Shown: positions 58,492 to 64,000 of the stretch, one piece after another
Layout: the number at the start of each line of letters is the position of its first letter
How positions within the stretch are numbered: position 1 is the first letter of the stretch
Program-made: the position numbers and the translations under genes
Notes under the pieces: model-generated
Database searches by the model: none
Told to the model about the DNA's origin: nothing
Seen by the model: the letters and a program-made list of their open reading frames with translations, nothing else
NCBI RefSeq assembly: GCF_000208865.1
Contig: NC_018395.1
Span: 527,920-591,919 of the forward strand
Direction: 5' to 3'
Source of the DNA: Neospora caninum Liverpool
Lineage: Eukaryota; Apicomplexa; Conoidasida; Eucoccidiorida; Sarcocystidae
Length of the DNA: 64,000 nucleotides

Positions 58492-60950
58492 CTTGGAAAT
58501 AGGACGTCGATCTAGCAAATCATTCCCCTCGTGTTCAAACAAAGCGTCTTTGCACGCAAGACCAACTACAAAATGACACGAAGCACACGACCAGCGGAAT
58601 CGTTTACAGTCCCCAACGGGAAGCAGTATCTGCGCCTCGGCCACCAAGTCTTGGTGGGGTATGCGCAGGCCTCGCCGAGTAATCAGCCTGTCTTCGCTTC
58701 TCGGTTTCCCCGGCCCTGTTGCCCAGAGCGTCGCAAACTCTCTCCACGAGCGCCTACAAGTGTCACCTCTTGAAATCGTGTCAGTTCTATGGCATTGAGC
58801 CAGCAGCCACGATCGCGCTGCCGAGTGTGCATGCCGCTGGAGGCTGCAAATCGTAGACAGGACCCAGGGAAGATGACGCCAAGCGATGGCCAAATCAAGT
58901 GACACGGACAGCCCCAGCCGCAGAAGGCTAACCGGAATTCTATGCGAAAGGGAGCAGAGGCAACACCTTCAAATGCGTCGTTTTTCCAAAGTGTGTGCCG
59001 GTGTAGGATCCTCCTTAGAGTTTTCCCGCAGGATCCCCCATTCCCTCGCTCTTTGACTTTCGTTTTCTCCGTTCATTGCCGCAGCGCTAGTAAGCTTTTT
59101 GGGCGGCACACAATCACTTTTTTGCTTCCTCGGAGAGAGTCTTTCTCGCGTGCCGAGACCGGAAAGATCGAGCAGCACTGCCTCAAAAGAGTTTGAGTGC
59201 AGGTCGCGGTTCACGCTGGCACCGTTTTGCAGCGGGGAAACACTTCCATGCGTGGAACCGGCTGTTTCGCTGAAGGCATGTTCCCCGAATGCAAGTGCGT
59301 TTGCACAAGGGAATTAAGCTGGCGAAATGTAGCTGCTTCGCTGGTTCCAAGTTTGTTCGGTGGTCATGAGCGGAAGTGTCATTCGGCATCACAGTCGCTC
59401 TCCCGTCACCTCCCACGGCTCAGCAAGCAAGCCACGAAAGAGCAGTTCCGTGCTCCCAAGCCTTTGTTTCCGCTGGAAACCTTTTGTCTCTGTACGAAAG
59501 CCGTCAAGAAGTTTCTCATTTTGCCAAGTGTGCGGGGCGCGCAAAGTGCACTTTGCGCTGCGCCACCGTGTTCCCTGTTGGGAGAGTCCCCGTGAGCGAA
59601 AAGCAAGCGAAACCGGCACGCTAGATGCAATCGGAGGGAGACGGGGTCGGTTTCGCTGTCTCTCCAATTTCTTTTCCTGGAAATCGTCAGCCGTACTCAT
59701 GTATCGATACACCTCTTTCGAAGACCGACTCCAAAACACTTTCCTGAAGCCTAAACCCATCGCTTGTATATGCGATACAGCGCAAGCTGCAAGGTCCCTG
59801 CTGTCTGGGCTGTGGGTGTTTCCCTCCCATTTTTCCGGTAGTACCGACAAATCCCTGTCTTCACCCTCGCTCCTGGTTCTGCAAAAAAGGAGGGAGGAAA
59901 AGATGAGCCTTTAACTGTCTTCTTCGCTGCCTCTTTGGTATGTGTTTTCCAACTGGGTTCTGCGCAAGACAGTTTCGCTTTTTTACCGGAAAAGGCGTTT
60001 TTCCCTCCAATCCCCCGTGTCGTGCTAGCCGTCGCTGCGCCTGCCTCGGTCTCTGTTTTCTGTGGCCTCTTCCACGTTTGTTGCTCTCTCTCCCTGTCCG
60101 TGAGCACTGCGTTTTCCCCTCGTAACTTCGATCGTCAAGCTTTGCGGTTTACGACGTTCTGCTCGTCGACTCGCCGTCGTTCTCTCCTCCGAAACTGTCT
60201 TTTTCCACTAGCCCCCTTTTTTGTCCGCTTTTCTGCTTGGTGTCACTTCCTTTTCGCATGCTAGGGAAAAAGGTCAAAAGGAATCCAGAAAATCGGTGAA
60301 AAGAAGAGTTTTGCTTTCCTTCGTCTTTAAAAAGCAGAAGAGCTGGAGAACGGCTCCGTTGCAGTCCCGCCGGTGTTCTAAGCGTCGTCGCCTTTCTGCT
60401 GCCCGCGGTGTTCGCCTTCTCGCTCTGAAACCCGCTTTTTCTCCCTCTTTTTCTCGCAATCGTCCCGTACAGTCCCGTCTTCTCTCTATTTCTTCCCCTC
60501 TGTGTCACCGCTGGTTGCTTTGAGGTGGCGATTCGACACTTCTCTGCGGTTTTCTTGGTCTCTTCCTTGTCTTCCTGCTTTCCTCTCTGCCTCATCTTCC
60601 TTTCCTCTTTCTCGTCTCTTCTTCGTCTTCCTCTTCCTCCCTCTTGGGATGCACGCGAGGGCGAGAGTCTTGCCGGGTTGGCTTCGTCTCCTCGCTGGTT
60701 TCTTCGGGTAGCGTCGGACTGGAAGTGACCCCAGCTGTCTCGCCCGTGAAATGGAGCTCGCGGCGGAGTAGCGGGGAAAAGGGCAGGGCCGGGGACAGAG
60801 ACAACCCGAAGGACAGAGGAAGGGCGGACAGTGGGGAGTACAACGGGGAGCAACAGATAACGGAAGGCAAGGAAGGCACTGCACACCAGAGAGAAGGCTC
60901 CGAACCGGAAATCACAGGGACAGTGCGGGGAAGCAGAACAAAAAACCAAG
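58492..60950. other. Divergent spacer between KAP3 and the VPS9 gene
   Basis: The first 400 bases (58492-58905) are open on the - strand and may hold the unplaced 5' coding part of KAP3. The rest should be the two promoters and leaders. The stretch 59930-60720 is strongly pyrimidine-rich on the + strand, as before other genes here, and 60740-60950 is purine-rich. A long - strand open frame (60149-61198) is low-complexity and overlaps the VPS9 start, so I do not call it. Confidence 0.5.
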
Positions 60951-63900
60951 ATGGAGGGGAGCTTAGAGGCTCTCCACCTGAGAAGCGATAGTTCTCGATG
61001 CGCCGGCCCATCGCAATCGAGCTCAGAGAGAGAAGAGCCGTTCCACGGGTCGCCCTCGGGTTCCTGCTCTCCGGACCCCTCGACAGTTGGCCTGCCTGAG
61101 CAGTCTCGTTTCCCTTCAGGTTCTGCCCTCAACGGTATCCCTCCCTCCTCGCCTTCGTCCTCTCTCTGGTCGTCTTCCTTCTCTGGCGACGCTGGCAAAA
61201 TGCATTCAGCTAGGAAGAATGGAGACTCTGCGGGGTTTTCTTCTGTTTGGACGGCATTCGACGAAGAAGACTCTCACTTTCCGCCGACAGCGAGCGGGCA
61301 TGCGACAGAGAACGCCCACTCCAACGCACCCACCTCGCTCTGCCCAGGTTCTGCCCTGTCTCCAAGAAATGCCGACGTCGCGGACGTGCGCTTCCCCTCT
61401 CCATTCGCCGCAGCGGAAAGGCTGTCTCCGTCGGCGTTGTCTCCCCGACCGCGGTCGGAGCTGGGGCGCGAGGAGGTCGAGGTCGAAGCAGACAGTTGGG
61501 CTCCAAAGGCGGAGACACAAGAAGAGAGCGGAGACGGACGCCTAGACGAAGGGGAAACGTCTCCGTGGGTGGAAGCGTCTTCCTCGCGCGAAGCAGCACT
61601 CACTGGCACTGGGGCTGCCTTTTCGTTCCCTTCTGCGTCGGTCTCTTCGCCCCGTCGAGTTCTTCCGCCGCCTTCAGACTCTGCTTCTCCGATCTCTCGA
61701 GAAGTCTCTTTCTCGGCATTCGCCGAGTCGTCTGTGCCCGCCGTAGGCTCAGAACCTGGGCACGCAGACCTCGACGGCTTGTGCACCGTAAAGAAGGAAG
61801 GAGACGCTTCCTGGCTGCTGGCGGCGCACCCCGGCATTTCTGCGTCTGTGTCCGAACAGAGCGAGTCGCAGATCGGAGAGCGGAGAGTGGAAGAAGAGGC
61901 GGCGGCGCCGGAGGAAAGGACAGAGGGAAACACAGAAGAAACAGGAGGGAGGGACGACGTCCCTGGCGAGCAGAAGCATGTAAACGAGGAGTCTGTCTCG
62001 CCAGCCCAGTGTCATGCGTTATCTCATCCTTCCATCGCTTCTCTGTCGCCTCTTCCTCCCTCTTCTGTCTCTTCTTCTCGAGCTGCTTCCGCACTCTCTC
62101 TGGGAGGGGCGAGCTCGAGAGCCCCTCTGCTGGGGAGTGGAGCTCTCCTTACTCTCCCTGTTTCTCCTGTTCTCTTTCCAGAGGAGAAAGGGCGGCGCGA
62201 AGAGACGGTCCCGAGCTGCGTCTCCTCTTCGTCTCGGCTCGACTCTGCAAGTCCGCCTGACGAGGAAGACGGCGCTGAAGAGAGGCCAGAAAGCGAAGAA
62301 CGCAAGCAGCGAGAACAAGAGACAGGCGAGAGGGAGAGAGAAGAAGCGAGAGAGAACAGGCCAGCGCGGGGCAACGCCGGGTCTCCTGTCTCTTCGGCCC
62401 TGGCGTCGGCGTTCTCGCCCCCGAGAAACAGAGAAGAGACAGAAGAGGAACAAGACTTCCCAATCCCAGAAGACAGTGACACAGATCCTGCCGCCACGGA
62501 GAAAGAACCGGAGGGCCCCGCCACGCGAGAGGGCGAGTCTCCAGTTCCCAATGGCCAATCCCCGTCTTCACCCATCTTGTCTCCACATCCAGCGCCAGCT
62601 TCTTCCGATGCGGCCAATCTTCCCTCTCCTCCCGACAACGCCTCTTCTTCTCTGACTGGAGCCCGTCGACGGCTGGACATGGTCAACGATGCCGAGGCGC
62701 GTTTGATGCTCTCAACGCTGATGCACCCGGACGACCAAGAGAGTCGCAGGTTTCTGCAACAAGTCCAGCAGAATTCGGCCGCCGTCGCGTCTGGGATGCC
62801 CCAGTCGCATGCGCCTGCTTCGAGCGGCTTCATGGCGTCCGGCGCCTTCTGGAGCGGCGGGGGCTGGGGCAGCGCGCGAAGTCGAGACGGCTCGGACTCA
62901 GCTTCGCCGTCTGTCTCTGCGGCGTCTCCGCCCGCCGGCGCCTCGCGGTTTCTGTTTCGGGCCCTGAACTTTGGACTTCCGGGGTTCCGCAGTGCACGCC
63001 AGGAAGAGAAAGGACGAGGCGAAGAGAGTGAGAGAGAGGTCGCGGACGGAAGAGCGCGGCGGCCGTCTGCGAGTGTGAGCGAGGCAACGACCGAGTTTGA
63101 ACGCCTCCTGGAGGCCCAGCAACCCAGCGGCGCGGCCCAGGAGCCGGAGGGGCCGACACGAGAAGCGCCTGCTCGGCTTTCTGGCGCCAACGCGGCAGAG
63201 AGGAAGCCTGGAGAAACAGATGGCGAGGCGTGTAGCAGGGCGCCGCCCGAAAGAGAGAACGGCAGGACAGGTGGAAGCGATCTAGGCCAGCGAGTGGAAA
63301 AAAGGGACAGCGATGCGCCTCGCTCTTCTCCGGGTCTTCCCGCTTCTTCTCCTGTCACACCTAGAGAGAGAAAGGCGCCGCCCAATTCGACTCTGTCTGC
63401 CTCGCCTCCGCTTCCCACTTCTTCCCCGGCGCCTCCCCAAACGCACACATCCTCTACCTCTCTGTCGTCTTCTGTTTCTTCTTCTGGTTCTGCCTCTGCG
63501 CTTGCTTCGCCGTCACCGGCTTCGGGGAAGCCTCGGACGCCGTACAACGTGTTTCTCGACCGGCTGAAGCATCCTTCGTGTTCCGCAGTCGTCGTCTCCG
63601 TGAAGCGGTTTGTGGAGATGTTTCCTGCGAACCTTCCTCGGGCCGAAGCGGCTCGGCGCATCCACCCCTTTCTCTCGCAAGTGCAGGCGGCGCTGCTGAA
63701 GGCGGAAGTGTTTGCGGGCGCCAAGACGGAGAGCGAGCGGCAGCAGGTGATGGAGGGGCTGGAGCGTTTCGTGTTGCAGAAGTTGCATGCGATTCTGTTC
63801 CGCGAGACGGCGGAAGACCGCGAAGAAAACGAGGCACTGCGGAAGAAGCTGCACTGTCTCTCCTGGGTCGAGTTCCGCCACCTGGAAGTCCCTCCGCTGC

Positions 63901-64000
63901 CGAACGCCTCGGCTCTCGCGCTGGGGGCGCGCGAAATCGAACGCATGGACAAGATGCGGTGTCCGCGGGATAAGCTGGTTTTGATTCTCAACTGTTGCCG
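60951..64000 (+). CDS. VPS9-domain Rab5 guanine-nucleotide exchange factor, 3' truncated by window end
   Basis: One open frame of 1,016 codons runs from an ATG at 60951 off the right edge. The ATG has context CCAAGATGG, and a stop lies in frame about 95 bases upstream. Residues 1 to about 850 are Ser/Pro/Glu/Arg-rich and look disordered; a short ordered patch near residues 570-600 contains DMVNDAEARLML. From residue about 864 the sequence resembles the Rabex-5 helical bundle and VPS9 core. It starts with PYNVFLDRL, continues with LERFVLQKLHAILF (Rabex-5 IEKYIMTRLYKYVF) and the LHCLSWV motif (Rabex-5 IRALRWV), and reaches the VPS9 signature CPRDKLVLILNCC (Rabex-5 VPRDKLACITKCS) just before the window ends. 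Such proteins activate Rab5-class GTPases on endosomes, and in Toxoplasma Rab5 traffic feeds secretory organelles (established for the parasite generally). The catalytic Asp/Tyr region lies beyond the edge. No ubiquitin-binding zinc finger is seen at the N-terminus. Confidence 0.9.
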   Translation, partial: MEGSLEALHLRSDSSRCAGPSQSSSEREEPFHGSPSGSCSPDPSTVGLPEQSRFPSGSALNGIPPSSPSSSLWSSSFSGDAGKMHSARKNGDSAGFSSVWTAFDEEDSHFPPTASGHATENAHSNAPTSLCPGSALSPRNADVADVRFPSPFAAAERLSPSALSPRPRSELGREEVEVEADSWAPKAETQEESGDGRLDEGETSPWVEASSSREAALTGTGAAFSFPSASVSSPRRVLPPPSDSASPISREVSFSAFAESSVPAVGSEPGHADLDGLCTVKKEGDASWLLAAHPGISASVSEQSESQIGERRVEEEAAAPEERTEGNTEETGGRDDVPGEQKHVNEESVSPAQCHALSHPSIASLSPLPPSSVSSSRAASALSLGGASSRAPLLGSGALLTLPVSPVLFPEEKGRREETVPSCVSSSSRLDSASPPDEEDGAEERPESEERKQREQETGEREREEARENRPARGNAGSPVSSALASAFSPPRNREETEEEQDFPIPEDSDTDPAATEKEPEGPATREGESPVPNGQSPSSPILSPHPAPASSDAANLPSPPDNASSSLTGARRRLDMVNDAEARLMLSTLMHPDDQESRRFLQQVQQNSAAVASGMPQSHAPASSGFMASGAFWSGGGWGSARSRDGSDSASPSVSAASPPAGASRFLFRALNFGLPGFRSARQEEKGRGEESEREVADGRARRPSASVSEATTEFERLLEAQQPSGAAQEPEGPTREAPARLSGANAAERKPGETDGEACSRAPPERENGRTGGSDLGQRVEKRDSDAPRSSPGLPASSPVTPRERKAPPNSTLSASPPLPTSSPAPPQTHTSSTSLSSSVSSSGSASALASPSPASGKPRTPYNVFLDRLKHPSCSAVVVSVKRFVEMFPANLPRAEAARRIHPFLSQVQAALLKAEVFAGAKTESERQQVMEGLERFVLQKLHAILFRETAEDREENEALRKKLHCLSWVEFRHLEVPPLPNASALALGAREIERMDKMRCPRDKLVLILNCC

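Noticed and set aside
60149..61198. 349-codon - strand open frame
   Set aside because: It is low complexity, overlaps the VPS9 start and the pyrimidine-rich leader, and has no recognisable motif.
62024..63991. 655-codon open frame on the - strand
   Set aside because: It lies antisense to the VPS9 gene, is Ser/Arg-rich with no domain, and arises from the GC-rich Ser/Glu codons on the + strand, whose own frame contains the VPS9 signature.
1..64000. tRNA, rRNA, CRISPR, IS elements or LTR retrotransposons
   Set aside because: I looked for cloverleaf-like stems, conserved rRNA blocks, regularly spaced repeats, transposase or reverse transcriptase motifs and long terminal repeats by eye and found none.

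Overview
This is nuclear DNA of a cyst-forming coccidian apicomplexan: Toxoplasma gondii or a close relative (Hammondia, Neospora). I infer this from GC-rich coding exons broken by many spliceosomal introns, introns and spacers full of (TA)n microsatellites and pyrimidine tracts, frequent GCATGC palindromes, and proteins padded with Ser/Arg/Glu-rich inserts. There are no operons, ribosome-binding sites, IS elements or CRISPR arrays. All gene models were built by hand by matching exons to remembered protein families and requiring splice phases to agree.

Layout: (1) 1.2-3.0 kb, + strand, NAA40/NatD histone N-alpha-acetyltransferase, 3 exons. (2) 4.9-5.2 kb, - strand, BolA2-type iron-sulfur chaperone, single exon. 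(3) 6.9-25.6 kb, + strand, about 18 exons encoding a very large POLQ/HELQ-type DNA helicase of about 2,770 residues with a long acidic tail and no polymerase domain. (4) 28.4-32.3 kb, + strand, EMC3, 7 exons. (5) 33.5-37.3 kb, - strand, a large single-exon protein I do not recognise. (6) 39.0-40.9 kb, + strand, a small very basic protein, 4 exons. (7) 43.4-47.6 kb, + strand, 10 small exons that join into a HORMA-fold protein most like p31comet (MAD2L1BP). (8) 50.5-58.5 kb, - strand, kinesin-2 accessory subunit KAP3, about 15 exons, 5' end unresolved. (9) 60.95 kb to the right edge, + strand, a Rab5-type VPS9-domain exchange factor with a long disordered N-terminus, cut by the window end.

The genes do not form a pathway. 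They are ordinary eukaryotic housekeeping functions: chromatin acetylation, Fe-S handling, DNA repair, ER membrane-protein insertion, spindle checkpoint silencing, intraflagellar transport and endosomal trafficking.

The most unusual features are a 125-bp near-perfect inverted copy of EMC3 exon 5 (with its 5' splice site) lying in a downstream EMC3 intron, the unannounced-looking p31comet candidate, a helicase that resembles the front half of polymerase theta only, and an apparent one-base frame slip in one conserved helicase exon.
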